A stretch of 64,000 bases of DNA from Rhodobacterales bacterium RIFCSPHIGHO2_02_FULL_62_130 (GCA_001828855.1 MHZT01000005.1:1-64000), one strand, 5' to 3'; positions 50,707-59,914 are shown, counted from the stretch's first letter. Numbers and translations are program-made. Notes: generated from the sequence alone by a model not told the origin.

Positions 50707-52068
50707 GTGACCCATTCCGCTTTGCCCGACCGTATGACCCGCGCGCCAAGCTTGTCTGGCCCGCATGAAGGCTATATGCCCGGTTTCGGGAATGATTTTG
50801 AGACCGAGGCGCTGCCCGGGGCCTTGCCGCAGGGGATGAACAGCCCGCAGAAATGCAATTACGGGCTTTATGGCGAGCAGTTGTCCGGCACGGCCTTTAC
50901 CGCACCAAGCCATCAGAACGAACGGACATGGTGCTATCGCATCCGCCCTTCGGTCAAGCATACGGGGCGCTTTGCCAAGATTGATCTGCCTTACTGGAAA
51001 TCTGCACCGCATATCGATCCCGATGTCATCAGTCTTGGCCAATACCGCTGGGACCCGGTGCCGCACAGCGATCAGCCGCTGACTTGGCTGACGGGTATGC
51101 GGACGATGACTACGGCGGGGGATGTGAACACGCAGGTCGGCATGGCAGCCCATGTTTACCTTGTGACCGCCTCGATGGTGGACGAATATTTCTTCTCGGC
51201 GGACAGCGAGTTGCTGGTGGTGCCGCAAGAAGGCCGCTTGCGCTTTTGCACGGAACTGGGCGTGATCTACCTTGCCCCGCAGGAAATCGCTATTCTTCCC
51301 CGTGGCTTGGTCTACCGCGTCGAGGTGCTGGAAGGCCCCGCCCGCGGCTTTGTCTGCGAGAATTACGGCCAGAAGTTCGACCTGCCTGGCCGTGGCCCGA
51401 TCGGGGCGAATTGCATGGCGAACCGGCGTGATTTCAAGACGCCGGTGGCAGCCTTCGAGGATCGCGAGGTGCCATCCACCGTCACCGTGAAATGGTGTGG
51501 CCAGTTCCACGAGACGAAAATCGGCCAAAGTCCGCTGGACGTGGTGGCATGGCACGGCAACTATTGCCCGGTGAAATACGATCTGCGGACCTATTGCCCC
51601 GTCGGCGCGATCCTGTTCGACCATCCCGACCCGTCGATCTTTACCGTCCTGACCGCGCCGTCGGGTGTGGAAGGCACCGCGAATATCGACTTCGTGCTGT
51701 TCCGCGAGCGCTGGATGGTGGCCGAAAACACCTTCCGCCCGCCGTGGTATCACAAGAACGTCATGTCCGAGATGATGGGCAATATCTACGGCATCTACGA
51801 CGCAAAGCCCAAAGGCTTTGTTCCGGGGGGCATGAGCCTTCACAACATGATGCTGCCACACGGGCCGGACAAGAACGCCTTTGAGGGCGCATCGAACGCG
51901 GACCTGAAGGCCGAAAAGCTGGACAATACCATGTCTTTCATGTTCGAAACCCGCTTCCCGCAACACCTGACCCGCTTCGCCGCCCAAGAAGCCCCGCTTC
52001 AGGACGATTACATCGACTGCTGGGACAGCCTGCAGAAGAAGTTCGACGGAACTGACGGTGTGAAATAA
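50707..52068 (+). CDS. hmgA: Homogentisate 1,2-dioxygenase
   Basis: 453 residues from GTG 50707 ([10 protein letters not shown]), with AAGGGG seven bases before. It opens the homogentisate ring to maleylacetoacetate with non-heme Fe(II). The iron ligands are His349 and Glu355 ([14 protein letters not shown]) and His385 ([12 protein letters not shown]); their spacing of 6 and 30 residues is the same as in the human enzyme. First gene of a five-gene plus-strand run (hmgA, fahA, MBL, FAD hydroxylase, DUF2783). A long palindromic repeat lies after the stop. Confidence 0.97.
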   Translation: MTHSALPDRMTRAPSLSGPHEGYMPGFGNDFETEALPGALPQGMNSPQKCNYGLYGEQLSGTAFTAPSHQNERTWCYRIRPSVKHTGRFAKIDLPYWKSAPHIDPDVISLGQYRWDPVPHSDQPLTWLTGMRTMTTAGDVNTQVGMAAHVYLVTASMVDEYFFSADSELLVVPQEGRLRFCTELGVIYLAPQEIAILPRGLVYRVEVLEGPARGFVCENYGQKFDLPGRGPIGANCMANRRDFKTPVAAFEDREVPSTVTVKWCGQFHETKIGQSPLDVVAWHGNYCPVKYDLRTYCPVGAILFDHPDPSIFTVLTAPSGVEGTANIDFVLFRERWMVAENTFRPPWYHKNVMSEMMGNIYGIYDAKPKGFVPGGMSLHNMMLPHGPDKNAFEGASNADLKAEKLDNTMSFMFETRFPQHLTRFAAQEAPLQDDYIDCWDSLQKKFDGTDGVK

Positions 52069-52072
52069 GAGT

Positions 52073-52133
52073 GTAGGGTGCGTGATTTCACGCACCTTCC
52101 GCCGCCAAAGGTGCGTGAAATCACGCACCCTAC
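52073..52133. repeat. Inverted pair of the 26-base palindromic repeat between hmgA and fahA
   Basis: Left arm 52073-52098 and right arm 52108-52133 are perfect reverse complements over 26 bases with a 9-base spacer. Each arm is itself a palindrome (GGTGCGTGA-TT-TCACGCACC). The left arm is identical to 7270-7295. In the mRNA this would fold into one long or two short hairpins just after the hmgA stop and 16 bp before fahA. Confidence 0.85.
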
Positions 52134-52149
52134 CCTAGAAAGACAAGCC

Positions 52150-53406
52150 ATGCCCTTGATGAAAAGCTGGGTCGAAAGTGCCAACCTTGCGAGCACCGAC
52201 TTCCCTCTGAACAACCTGCCTTGCGGTGTGTTCTCTGTGGCCGACGATGCGCCGCGCTGTGGCGTTGCAATCGGGGATTTCATTCTGGATGTCGCGGCCC
52301 TTGAGGCCGAGGGCCTGCTGAGCTTGGCGGATCATCCCGTGTTCGATGTGCCGTTCTGGAACGAGTTCATGGAACTTGGCTCCGAAGCTTGGGCCGATTT
52401 TCGCACACAGGTCACAGCGATGTTAGCGGAAGGGGCAAGCAAACGCTGGATTGTCGAAGATCATCTGGTGCCGCGCGCGGGGGCCACGCTGCATCTGCCC
52501 TTCCTGATCTCGGAATATACCGACTTCTATGCGGGCCGGAACCATGCCTTCAACGTCGGCTCGATGTTCCGTGATCCTGAAAATGCTTTGCCGCCCAACT
52601 GGTTGCATATCCCTATCGGCTATAACGGGCGGGCCTCGTCTGTGGTGGTTTCGGGAACCGACGTGCGCCGCCCTTTGGGACAGCTTAAGCCGCCGGGCGC
52701 GGACGTGCCGTATTTCGGCCCCTCCAAGCGGTTTGACTTTGAATTGGAGATGGGCGCCGTGGTCGGGCGGGGCAGTGACGGACCGGTGTCGGTGGCCGAG
52801 GCCGATGCGATGATCTTCGGCTATGTCCTGCTGAATGACTGGTCGGCGCGCGACATTCAGGCTTGGGAATATCAGCCGCTTGGTCCCTTCCAGGCCAAGG
52901 CGACTGCCACCACGATCAGCCCGTGGATCGTCATGAAGGCGGCGCTGGAGCCGTTCCGGGTGCCAACGCCTGCGCGCGAAGTGCCGCTGTTGCCCTATCT
53001 GCGTGAACCGGGTCCGATGCTCTATGATATCGCGCTTGAGGTTGGTTTGACCCCCGAGGCCGGTGCAGAAACCGTAATCACCCGCACCAACTACGCGCAG
53101 ATGTATTATTCGGCCCCGCAGCAATTGTGCCACCACACCAGTTCTGGTTGCGCGATGAATATCGGCGATCTGCTGGGCTCCGGCACGATTTCGGGACCAA
53201 TCCGCGAAAGCCGTGGCAGCCTTTTGGAGCTGAGTTGGGGCGGAAAAGAGCCGCTGCCGATCACAGGAGGCTCGCGGAGCTTTATCGAGGATGGCGATAC
53301 GATCACTCTACGCGGCCATGCGGCGGGCGATGGCTATCGTATCGGGTTTGGTGACTGCGCGGGGCGGTTACTTGCTGCAAAGGATCTGCCCGACTGGGCA
53401 AAGTGA
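52150..53406 (+). CDS. fahA: Fumarylacetoacetase
   Basis: 418 residues from ATG 52150 (MPLMKSWVESAN). FAH N-terminal domain, then the catalytic domain with DFYAGRNHAFNVG (catalytic His and metal Asp), FELEMGAVVG (metal Glu), LLNDWSARDIQAWEYQPLGPF and GDTITLRG near the end. It hydrolyses fumarylacetoacetate to fumarate and acetoacetate, the last step of the homogentisate path. Ribosome site is weak (AGAAAGACAAGCC). The frame is open upstream through the repeat to 52078 but that is not expected to be coding. Confidence 0.96.
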   Translation: MPLMKSWVESANLASTDFPLNNLPCGVFSVADDAPRCGVAIGDFILDVAALEAEGLLSLADHPVFDVPFWNEFMELGSEAWADFRTQVTAMLAEGASKRWIVEDHLVPRAGATLHLPFLISEYTDFYAGRNHAFNVGSMFRDPENALPPNWLHIPIGYNGRASSVVVSGTDVRRPLGQLKPPGADVPYFGPSKRFDFELEMGAVVGRGSDGPVSVAEADAMIFGYVLLNDWSARDIQAWEYQPLGPFQAKATATTISPWIVMKAALEPFRVPTPAREVPLLPYLREPGPMLYDIALEVGLTPEAGAETVITRTNYAQMYYSAPQQLCHHTSSGCAMNIGDLLGSGTISGPIRESRGSLLELSWGGKEPLPITGGSRSFIEDGDTITLRGHAAGDGYRIGFGDCAGRLLAAKDLPDWAK

Positions 53407-53421
53407 ACAAGGAGTCACAAA

Positions 53422-54372
53422 ATGGCCAAGGCTTTTGCGTCGCAGGGCGATCTGTCGGAAAAGAAGACCTCTTTTGTCGAGGTGGGAGACGGAATCTACG
53501 CCTTCACCGCCGAGGGTGATCCCAATTCCGGCGTGATTATCGGCGATGACTCGGTGATGGTGATCGAGGCGCAGGCGACGCCGCGACTGGCGCGCAAGGT
53601 GGTGGAATGTATCCGGACCGTCACGGATAAACCGATCAGCCATCTGGTGCTGACCCACTATCACGCCGTTCGGGTTCTGGGTGCAAGTGCTTATGGCGCC
53701 AAGGAAATCATCATGTCCGACGCGGCGCGCGGCATGGTGGTCGAGAGGGGCCAAGAAGATTGGGACAGCGAATTTGGCCGCTTCCCGCGCTTGTTTCAAG
53801 GCCATGAGGAGATTCCCGGCCTGACATGGCCGACGACAACCTTCAGCGATCAGATGACCGTCTATCTCGGCAAGCGCAAGGTCGAGATCATGCATCTGGG
53901 CCGCGCGCATACTGCGGGGGATGCCGTGGTCTGGGTGCCGGATGCCGAGGTGATGTTCACGGGCGATATCGTCGAATATCACTCGGCCTGCTACTGCGGG
54001 GATGGCCATTTTTCGGACTGGGCCGACACGCTGGCCAATATCGCCGGTTTTGATCCGGTTGCGATTGCTCCGGGGCGCGGCGATGCCTTGGTTGGCCGCG
54101 AGATGGTCGCGCGGGCCATCGCCTCGACCGCCGATTTTGTCGAATCGACCTATCGTCCGGCTGCCAGAGTTGCGGCGCGCGGGGGCAGTCTGAAAGAAGC
54201 ATGGGATGCGGTGCGGGCTGAATGTGATCATAAGTTCGTAAATTTTGCGATCTATGAACATTGTCTGCCCTTCAACGTCGCCCGTGCCTATGACGAAGCG
54301 CGGGGCATCGATACCCCGCGTGTCTGGACCGCGCAGCGGGATCTTGAGATGTGGGCGGCGCTGCAAGGCTGA
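53422..54372 (+). CDS. MBL-fold protein with altered metal motif
   Basis: 316 residues after AAGGAGTCACAAA. Metallo-beta-lactamase fold with GVIIGDDSVMVIEAQATP, then LTHYHAVRVLGASAYG where the canonical HxHxDH should be: His79 and His81 remain but Asp83 and His84 are Val and Arg. The later ligands appear kept (LGRAHTAGD, FTGDIVEYHSACYCGDGH). So at most a one-metal site, or a changed activity. It sits 15 bp after fahA, inside the homogentisate operon, and could hydrolyse a thioester, lactone or glutathione adduct in this path; the role is unproven. Confidence 0.85.
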   Translation: MAKAFASQGDLSEKKTSFVEVGDGIYAFTAEGDPNSGVIIGDDSVMVIEAQATPRLARKVVECIRTVTDKPISHLVLTHYHAVRVLGASAYGAKEIIMSDAARGMVVERGQEDWDSEFGRFPRLFQGHEEIPGLTWPTTTFSDQMTVYLGKRKVEIMHLGRAHTAGDAVVWVPDAEVMFTGDIVEYHSACYCGDGHFSDWADTLANIAGFDPVAIAPGRGDALVGREMVARAIASTADFVESTYRPAARVAARGGSLKEAWDAVRAECDHKFVNFAIYEHCLPFNVARAYDEARGIDTPRVWTAQRDLEMWAALQG

Positions 54373-54470
54373 TGTCCGCTACGCCAAATAAAACATCCTG
54401 TTCCGGGTCAGAGCGCGCCTCTGATCCGGCTCAGAGGATCGGCAACCTTCTGTTGTAAAAGAGAAAAGCC

Positions 54471-56012
54471 ATGGCCTACGATTATCGCCCCTTTGCCTAT
54501 ACCCCGCCTTCGGGCCTTACGGCACCGGAACCCCGGCACAAGATTGTGATCGTTGGCGCAGGGCCGATTGGCTTGGCGATGGCTGTGGAACTGGCCAACC
54601 ATGGCATTCAGGCGACTGTGCTGGATGATAACAACGTGGTTTCCGTGGGTAGTCGCGCGATTTGCTGGAGCAAGCGCAGCCTTGAGATTCTGGATCGTCT
54701 GGGCGTAGGTGAACGTTCGGTCACAAAAGGCGTGACATGGAAAGTGGGCCGCACGCTGCATCGGGATCAAGAGGTGTTCAATTTCGATCTGCTGCCGGAA
54801 AGCGGGCATAAAATGCCGGCCTTCGTGAACTTGCAGCAATATTACGTCGAAGAATATCTGGCCGAACGGGCCACGGATCTGGCAATTGATCTGCGCTGGA
54901 AAAACCGTGTAACTGCCGTTGAACAGCATGCCGACCATGCGGTGCTATCCATCGAAACACCGGACGGTCCCTATCAACTGTCGGCGGATTGGGTGATCGC
55001 CTGCGATGGTGCGCGCAGCCCTATTCGGGACATGCTTGGGCTGGACTTCGATGGCGAGTTGTTCGAAGAGCGTTTTCTGATTGCCGATATTGAAATGCAG
55101 GCCGATTTTCCCAGCGAACGGCGCTTTTGGTTTGAGCCGAACTTCCATCCCGGCCAATCGGCCTTGCTGCACAAACAGCCCGACAATATCTATCGGATCG
55201 ACCTGCAACTGGGCTGGGACACTGACCCCGAGGTTGAAAAACGGCCCGAGAATGTGATCCCTCGGATCGAGAAAGTGGTGGGCCATTCGGATTTCAAACT
55301 GGATTGGGTCAGCGTCTATACCTTCCAGTGCCGACGTTTACGAAGCTTTGTTCACAATCGGGTTCTGTTCGTTGGAGACTCGGCCCATATCGTGTCGCCC
55401 TTCGGCGCGCGGGGGGGCAACGGCGGGTTGCAGGACGTGGATGCACTGGGTTGGCGGTTGGCGGCGGTGGTCAGGGGTGGCAACCGCGACCTGCTGGACG
55501 CCTATGACCGCGAGCGCTGCTTTGGCGCGGATGAAAATCTGCTGAATTCATCCCGCTCGACCCGTTTCATGTCGCCCGAGGATGGGGTTGAACGGCTGTT
55601 CCGCGATGCGGTGCTGCATCTGGCGGGGCGGACGGATTTTGCGCGGCCGATGGTGAATTCGGGGCGGCTGTCGCGGCCTTGCGTCTATCCGCTGACAGCG
55701 CCCGATGCCGATCTGCCAAGCGGCGCAAGGCCGGGGGCGGTGGCCCCTGATGCACCTTTGGAAGATGGCTGGCTGACCGAGGCACTGGGGCGGGATGTCG
55801 TGCTGCTGGCCTTGGGCGTTGCGCCGCCGCAGGTTGCAGGGGTGCGGGTGCTGACGCCCGATGTCACGGATACTTTGCGCGCCCGCTATCTGGGAGCGCA
55901 GGCGCAGGCGATCTATCTGATCCGGCCCGATCAGGTGGTTGCGGCACGGTGGATTTCGACGGATGCCGCCGCTGTCAGCGCAGCCTTGGCCGACATATGG
56001 GAGGGCCGTTGA
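54471..56012 (+). CDS. FAD-dependent aromatic hydroxylase, MhaA-like candidate
   Basis: 513-residue class A flavoprotein monooxygenase: GxGxxG in IVIVGAGPIGLAMA (about 26-38), DG motif CDGARSPIRDMLG, and the second FAD motif VLFVGDSAHIVSPFGARGGNGG, plus the C-terminal thioredoxin-like domain of the MhpA/PheA group. It would hydroxylate a phenolic ring with NAD(P)H and O2. Placement in a homogentisate operon and the tiny partner ORF immediately after suggest 3-hydroxyphenylacetate 6-hydroxylase (MhaA), which makes homogentisate; other phenolic substrates remain possible. Its stop shares a base with the DUF2783 start. Confidence 0.87.
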   Translation: MAYDYRPFAYTPPSGLTAPEPRHKIVIVGAGPIGLAMAVELANHGIQATVLDDNNVVSVGSRAICWSKRSLEILDRLGVGERSVTKGVTWKVGRTLHRDQEVFNFDLLPESGHKMPAFVNLQQYYVEEYLAERATDLAIDLRWKNRVTAVEQHADHAVLSIETPDGPYQLSADWVIACDGARSPIRDMLGLDFDGELFEERFLIADIEMQADFPSERRFWFEPNFHPGQSALLHKQPDNIYRIDLQLGWDTDPEVEKRPENVIPRIEKVVGHSDFKLDWVSVYTFQCRRLRSFVHNRVLFVGDSAHIVSPFGARGGNGGLQDVDALGWRLAAVVRGGNRDLLDAYDRERCFGADENLLNSSRSTRFMSPEDGVERLFRDAVLHLAGRTDFARPMVNSGRLSRPCVYPLTAPDADLPSGARPGAVAPDAPLEDGWLTEALGRDVVLLALGVAPPQVAGVRVLTPDVTDTLRARYLGAQAQAIYLIRPDQVVAARWISTDAAAVSAALADIWEGR

Positions 56013-56215
56013 TGCCTTTGATCACAAAGCCGAATATCGCGGATGCTGATGGGTTTTATGCGCGGCTTCTGGCCACGCACAAAGGGCTGACCGAAGCGCA
56101 AAGCCATGCGTTGAATGCCCGGCTGGTCCTGGTTCTGGCCAACCATATCGGTGATGCTGAAGTCTTGACGCAGGCCTTGGATCTGGCGCGCGACGGGGCC
56201 GGTCAGTCCGCCTGA
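56012..56215 (+). CDS. DUF2783 small protein, candidate hydroxylase coupling protein
   Basis: 67 residues (about 7 kDa), all-helical, MPLITKPNIADADGFYARLLATH at the start and LNARLVLVLANHIGD in the middle. TGATG overlap with the FAD hydroxylase gene implies equal synthesis. In Pseudomonas putida U the 3-hydroxyphenylacetate 6-hydroxylase consists of a flavoprotein and a small coupling protein of similar size; this gene has the right size and position to be that partner (inference). The 3' end overlaps the convergent phosphoesterase by 13 bp. Confidence 0.85.
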   Translation: MPLITKPNIADADGFYARLLATHKGLTEAQSHALNARLVLVLANHIGDAEVLTQALDLARDGAGQSA

Positions 56216-56937
56216 TGCAAGGCCACGCGGCCCGTCGCGGTCAGAAGATGCACTGTGCGACCTTCGATCACAACAGCTGACAGCGGGCCACCATAGGCGG
56301 CACTGGAATCGATATTGAGGCGGTTGCCGTAATGGGTCGGCGTGTCGATGGCGGTATGGCCATGCACAATCAACGCGCCGTGATCGCGGGTGTCGTCCAG
56401 AAATTCATGGCGAATCCAGACCAGATCATCCTCGGTCTGATCGGCCAGCGCCACACCGGGGCGGATACCGGCATGGGCGAAGATCACCTCGCCGCGCTGG
56501 TGGCTGGTGGGCAGGCTTTCCAGAAAGGCGCGATGGTTGGCAGGAACAGCGGCGACCGCCTCGGCATGCACGGGCGCCAGCGGACGGTCGGCAGCGTTTT
56601 TCACCCCGTAAGAGGCCAAGGTTTCCCCCCCGCCAATGCGCGGGTGCAGATAGGACAGATCGGCACGCAGCCGCGGATCATGGTAGGCGATATCCCCCAG
56701 ATAGCCGGTGAACATCCGGTCATGGTTGCCTTTCAGCACAATCCAGTCCTGCCCCGCCGCGATGCCCGCGCGCAGATACTCCACCACACCACGGCAATCC
56801 GGGCCACGATCCACCAAGTCTCCGATATGGACAATCGGGGCAGGGCCGTGGGTGGCCTGATCGTGCATGATCCAGTCATGCACGCGGCGCAACTGGTCAA
56901 GGTGGCCGTGGATGTCGCCGATGGCATAGGTTCGCAT
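56203..56937 (-). CDS. Metallophosphoesterase (PrpA/ApaH-like Ser/Thr phosphatase)
   Basis: 244-residue calcineurin-like phosphoesterase. Metal ligands: GDIHGH (7-12), GDLVDRG, GNHDRM, then FAHAGIRPG and IVHGHTA. The layout matches bacterial protein phosphatases of the PrpA type and symmetrical Ap4A hydrolases. Substrate could be phosphoprotein or dinucleotide; undetermined. Downstream of serA in the same direction but separated by a repeat region of 154 bp, so probably its own unit. Confidence 0.88.
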   Translation of the reverse strand: MRTYAIGDIHGHLDQLRRVHDWIMHDQATHGPAPIVHIGDLVDRGPDCRGVVEYLRAGIAAGQDWIVLKGNHDRMFTGYLGDIAYHDPRLRADLSYLHPRIGGGETLASYGVKNAADRPLAPVHAEAVAAVPANHRAFLESLPTSHQRGEVIFAHAGIRPGVALADQTEDDLVWIRHEFLDDTRDHGALIVHGHTAIDTPTHYGNRLNIDSSAAYGGPLSAVVIEGRTVHLLTATGRVALHQAD

Positions 56938-56958
56938 GCGGGCCTCATGTTGGAAAGA

Positions 56959-57038
56959 GCGGGGGTTTCACACCCCCGCCGCCGCATCGGCATCCGCCAA
57001 TGCGGCTTCCCCCGTGGAGTATTTGCGCCAAGATGAAA
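56959..57038 (+). repeat. Composite intergenic repeat (hairpin unit plus GTATTTG element)
   Basis: GCGGGGG-TTTCACA-CCCCCGC at 56959-56979 is the exact reverse complement of 2774-2794. It is followed by GCGGCTTCCCCCGTGG and GGAGTATTTGCGCCAAGATG (57016-57035), related to the 32-base elements at 7230 and 20011. It fills the serA/phosphoesterase gap and is likely the serA transcript end. Confidence 0.7.
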
Positions 57039-57091
57039 GCGCAAGCAGGCAGGGATGCGGCCAATCAGGGGAAGATCAGCCGCAGAGCGGT

Positions 57092-58687
57092 TTACGCCAC
57101 GTCGAATTGCAGCGCCTTGACCTGCTGGAACATGCCAGTGCTTTCCAGCGTGTCGATCACCTTGGGGTCAATCGGCTGGTCCAGATAGAGGATCGCAATC
57201 GCCTCTTGGCCCACGCCGGCGCGGCCAAGGGTAAAGTTGGCGATGTTGACGTTGTTCTTGCTCATGGTCATGCCCAGCAGACCGATGATGCCCGGAACGT
57301 CCTCGTTGGTGGTGTACAGCATATGCGCGCCGATTTCGGCATCGACGTTGATGCCCTTGATCTGGATAAAGCGCGGCTTGCCATCCGAGAAGCAGGTGCC
57401 AGCCACCGAACGTTCACGCTTGTCGGTGACCATAGTGACCTTGATATAGGCGTCGAAGGTGCCGGTCTTGTCCTGACGGGTGGTCGAGATCTGGATGCCG
57501 CGCTCTTTCGCCACGATGGGGGCAGAGACAAGGTTCACATCGGGGTTATGCGCCTTCAGCACACCCGCAATGACAGCCGAGTTCAGCGCGGCCAGATTCA
57601 TCCCCGCCACAGAGCCATCGTAAAGGATGTTGATGGCCTTGATCGGCTCTTCGGTCATCTGGCCGATGAAAGCGCCCAGATGCGAGGCAAGTTTGATCCA
57701 CGGCCCCATGACCGAAGCTTCTTCCGCCGTGACGTTGGGCATGTTCAGCGCGTTCTGCACCGCACCCGTCAGCAGGTAGTCCGACATCTGTTCGGCCACT
57801 TGCAGCGCGACGTTTTCCTGCGCTTCGGTGGTGGCAGCGCCAAGGTGCGGGGTGCAGACCACGTTGGGTTGGTTGAACAGCGGGCTGTCGGTGGCGGGTT
57901 CCACTTCGAACACGTCCAGCGCGGCACCGGCGACATGACCGGATTTCAGCGACTCAAGCAGAGCTGCCTCGTCGATCAACCCGCCACGGGCGCAGTTGAT
58001 GATCCGCACGCCCTTCTTGGTTTTCGCAAGGTTTTCTGCCGACAGGATGTTGCGGGTCTTGTCCGTCAGCGGCACGTGCAGGGTGATGAAATCGGCGCGG
58101 TGCAGCAGATCGTCCAGTTCCACCTTGGTGACGCCCAGATGTTTGGCGCGTTCGTCGGACAGGAAGGGATCATAGGCGATGACCTTCATTTTCAGCCCGA
58201 CCGCACGGTCGCAGACGATGCCGCCGATATTGCCTGCACCAATCACGCCGAGGGTCTTGTTGAACAGTTCCACCCCCATGAAGCGCGACTTTTCCCATTT
58301 GCCAGCATGGGTGGAGGCATTGGCTTCGGGAATTTGCCGCGCCACGGCGAACATCATCGCAATGGCATGTTCTGCGGTGGTGATCGAGTTGCCGAAGGGC
58401 GTGTTCATCACGATCACGCCTTTTTTCGACGCGGCCGGAATATCGACGTTATCCACGCCGATACCTGCGCGCCCAATCACCTTCAGGTTGGTGGCAGCGG
58501 CCAGCAGCTTTTCGGTGGCTTTGGTGGCCGAGCGGATGGCAAGCCCGTCATACTGGTCGATGATGGCGGCAAGCGCCTCTTTGTCTTTGCCCAGCTTGGG
58601 CATGTAATCCACCTCGACGCCACGGTCGCGGAAGATTTGAACGGCGGTTTCGGAAAGTTCGTCGGATACAAGAACGCGGGGGGCCAT
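57092..58687 (-). CDS. serA: D-3-phosphoglycerate dehydrogenase
   Basis: 531 residues, the long three-domain type. Start at ATG 58687 (MAPRVLVSDELS), with GGAG six bases before it; an ATG at 58699 would place the ribosome site inside the coding region. NAD motif GVIGAGNIGG, catalytic Arg in NCARGGLID, Glu in VFEVEPA and His in TPHLGAAT are present, followed by the intervening domain and a C-terminal ACT domain (NEDVPGIIGLLGMTMSKNNVNIANF) for serine feedback. It oxidises 3-phosphoglycerate to start serine synthesis. serC lies upstream on the same strand with a palindromic spacer. Confidence 0.97.
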   Translation of the reverse strand: MAPRVLVSDELSETAVQIFRDRGVEVDYMPKLGKDKEALAAIIDQYDGLAIRSATKATEKLLAAATNLKVIGRAGIGVDNVDIPAASKKGVIVMNTPFGNSITTAEHAIAMMFAVARQIPEANASTHAGKWEKSRFMGVELFNKTLGVIGAGNIGGIVCDRAVGLKMKVIAYDPFLSDERAKHLGVTKVELDDLLHRADFITLHVPLTDKTRNILSAENLAKTKKGVRIINCARGGLIDEAALLESLKSGHVAGAALDVFEVEPATDSPLFNQPNVVCTPHLGAATTEAQENVALQVAEQMSDYLLTGAVQNALNMPNVTAEEASVMGPWIKLASHLGAFIGQMTEEPIKAINILYDGSVAGMNLAALNSAVIAGVLKAHNPDVNLVSAPIVAKERGIQISTTRQDKTGTFDAYIKVTMVTDKRERSVAGTCFSDGKPRFIQIKGINVDAEIGAHMLYTTNEDVPGIIGLLGMTMSKNNVNIANFTLGRAGVGQEAIAILYLDQPIDPKVIDTLESTGMFQQVKALQFDVA

Positions 58688-58715
58688 TTGGGACTCCATA
58701 TGATGGGGTGAGTAT

Positions 58716-58759
58716 GGCGGGGTTAACCCCGCCCTACGTAGGTCGGGGTTAACCCCGAC
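58716..58759. repeat. Three consecutive palindromes between serC and serA
   Basis: GGCGGGGTTAACCCCGCC (58716-58733), CTACGTAG (58734-58741) and GTCGGGGTTAACCCCGAC (58742-58759) follow each other without gaps; all are perfect palindromes. The two 18-mers differ at one symmetric position. Looks like a dimer of a REP-type unit in the serC-serA mRNA. Confidence 0.8.
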
Positions 58760-58765
58760 TCCGGT

Positions 58766-59914
58766 TCAAACTTGCGCTGCGATTTCGGCGTGGAAGGCGT
58801 GGGCCAGCCACGGCATCAGGGCCGCCACATCTGCCGTTTCCACAGTGCTGCCGCACCAGATCCGCAGACCGGCTGGGGCATCGCGATACGCGCCGATGTC
58901 ATAGGCAACGCCCGCTTTTTCCAGACGCTTGGCCACGGCCTTGGCAAAAGCCTCGCCGTCCTTGATGCGCGCATCGTTGAACTTCAGGCACACACTGGTG
59001 GTCGAGGCGATTTCCGGCGTTGCCGCCAGATTTTGCAGCCACGGGTTTTCCGCGCAGAAATCCCACACGACCTTGGCATTGGCCGCAGCGCGGTTGACCA
59101 GACCCGAAAGCCCGCCCACCGATTTCGCCCATTTCAGCGACACCAGATAATCCTCAACCGCCAGCATCGACGGCGTGTTGATCGTCTCGCCGACGAAAAT
59201 GCCTTCGATCAGCTTGCCTTTCGAAGTCAGCCGGAAAATCTTGGGCAGTGGCCATGCAGGGGTATAGCTTTCCAGCCGTTCCACGGCGCGGGGCGACAGG
59301 ATCAGCATCCCATGCGCGCCTTCACCGCCCAGAACCTTCTGCCAAGAGAAGGTGGTGACGTCCAACTTGCTCCAGTCCAGATCCATCGCAAAGGCGGCAG
59401 AGGTGGCGTCGCAGATGGTCAGCCCTTGGCGATCTGCCGGAATGGCATCGGCATTGGGCAGGCGGCAGCCCGAGGTGGTGCCGTTCCATGTGAACACAAC
59501 GTCCGAATTGAAATCGACGGTGGCAAGATCAACAATCTGGCCATAGGGGGCGATCTTCACCTTCGCATCCAGCTTAAGCTGTTTCACCACATCGGTGACC
59601 CAGCCTTCACCGAAGGATTCCCACGCCAGCATCTCGACGGGCCGTCCGCCCAAAAGCGACCACATCGCCATCTCGACAGCACCGGTATCAGAACCGGGGA
59701 CGATACCGATGCGGTAATCCGCCGGGACGCCCAAAATCTCACGGGTAAGGTCAATCGCCTCTTTCAGCTTTGCCTTGCCAACAGCGGCACGGTGCGAGCG
59801 GCCCAAGGGCGCATCAGCAAGCATCTCAAGGGAGAAACCGGGAACCTTGGCGCAGGGGCCAGAGGAAAAGCGCGGGTTAGCCGGGCGCGCGGCCGGGGTC
59901 TGCAGATCAGACAT
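58766..59914 (-). CDS. serC: Phosphoserine aminotransferase
   Basis: 382 residues, start at 59914-59912 ([23 protein letters not shown]) after GAAGGATACC. It is the alphaproteobacterial SerC type with [42 protein letters not shown] and PLP lysine Lys193 in [15 protein letters not shown]. It converts 3-phosphohydroxypyruvate and glutamate to phosphoserine and 2-oxoglutarate. Likely transcribed with serA, 79 bp downstream. Its leader carries two hairpins like the alphaproteobacterial serC motif. Confidence 0.96.
   Translation of the reverse strand: MSDLQTPAARPANPRFSSGPCAKVPGFSLEMLADAPLGRSHRAAVGKAKLKEAIDLTREILGVPADYRIGIVPGSDTGAVEMAMWSLLGGRPVEMLAWESFGEGWVTDVVKQLKLDAKVKIAPYGQIVDLATVDFNSDVVFTWNGTTSGCRLPNADAIPADRQGLTICDATSAAFAMDLDWSKLDVTTFSWQKVLGGEGAHGMLILSPRAVERLESYTPAWPLPKIFRLTSKGKLIEGIFVGETINTPSMLAVEDYLVSLKWAKSVGGLSGLVNRAAANAKVVWDFCAENPWLQNLAATPEIASTTSVCLKFNDARIKDGEAFAKAVAKRLEKAGVAYDIGAYRDAPAGLRIWCGSTVETADVAALMPWLAHAFHAEIAAQV

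Noticed and set aside
50623-52128. 501-codon minus-strand frame opposite hmgA
   Set aside because: hmgA is unambiguous with iron ligands at correct spacing; the antisense frame has no domain and starts in a repeat.
56936-58711. 591-codon plus-strand frame opposite serA
   Set aside because: Shadow of serA; no motif, no ribosome site.
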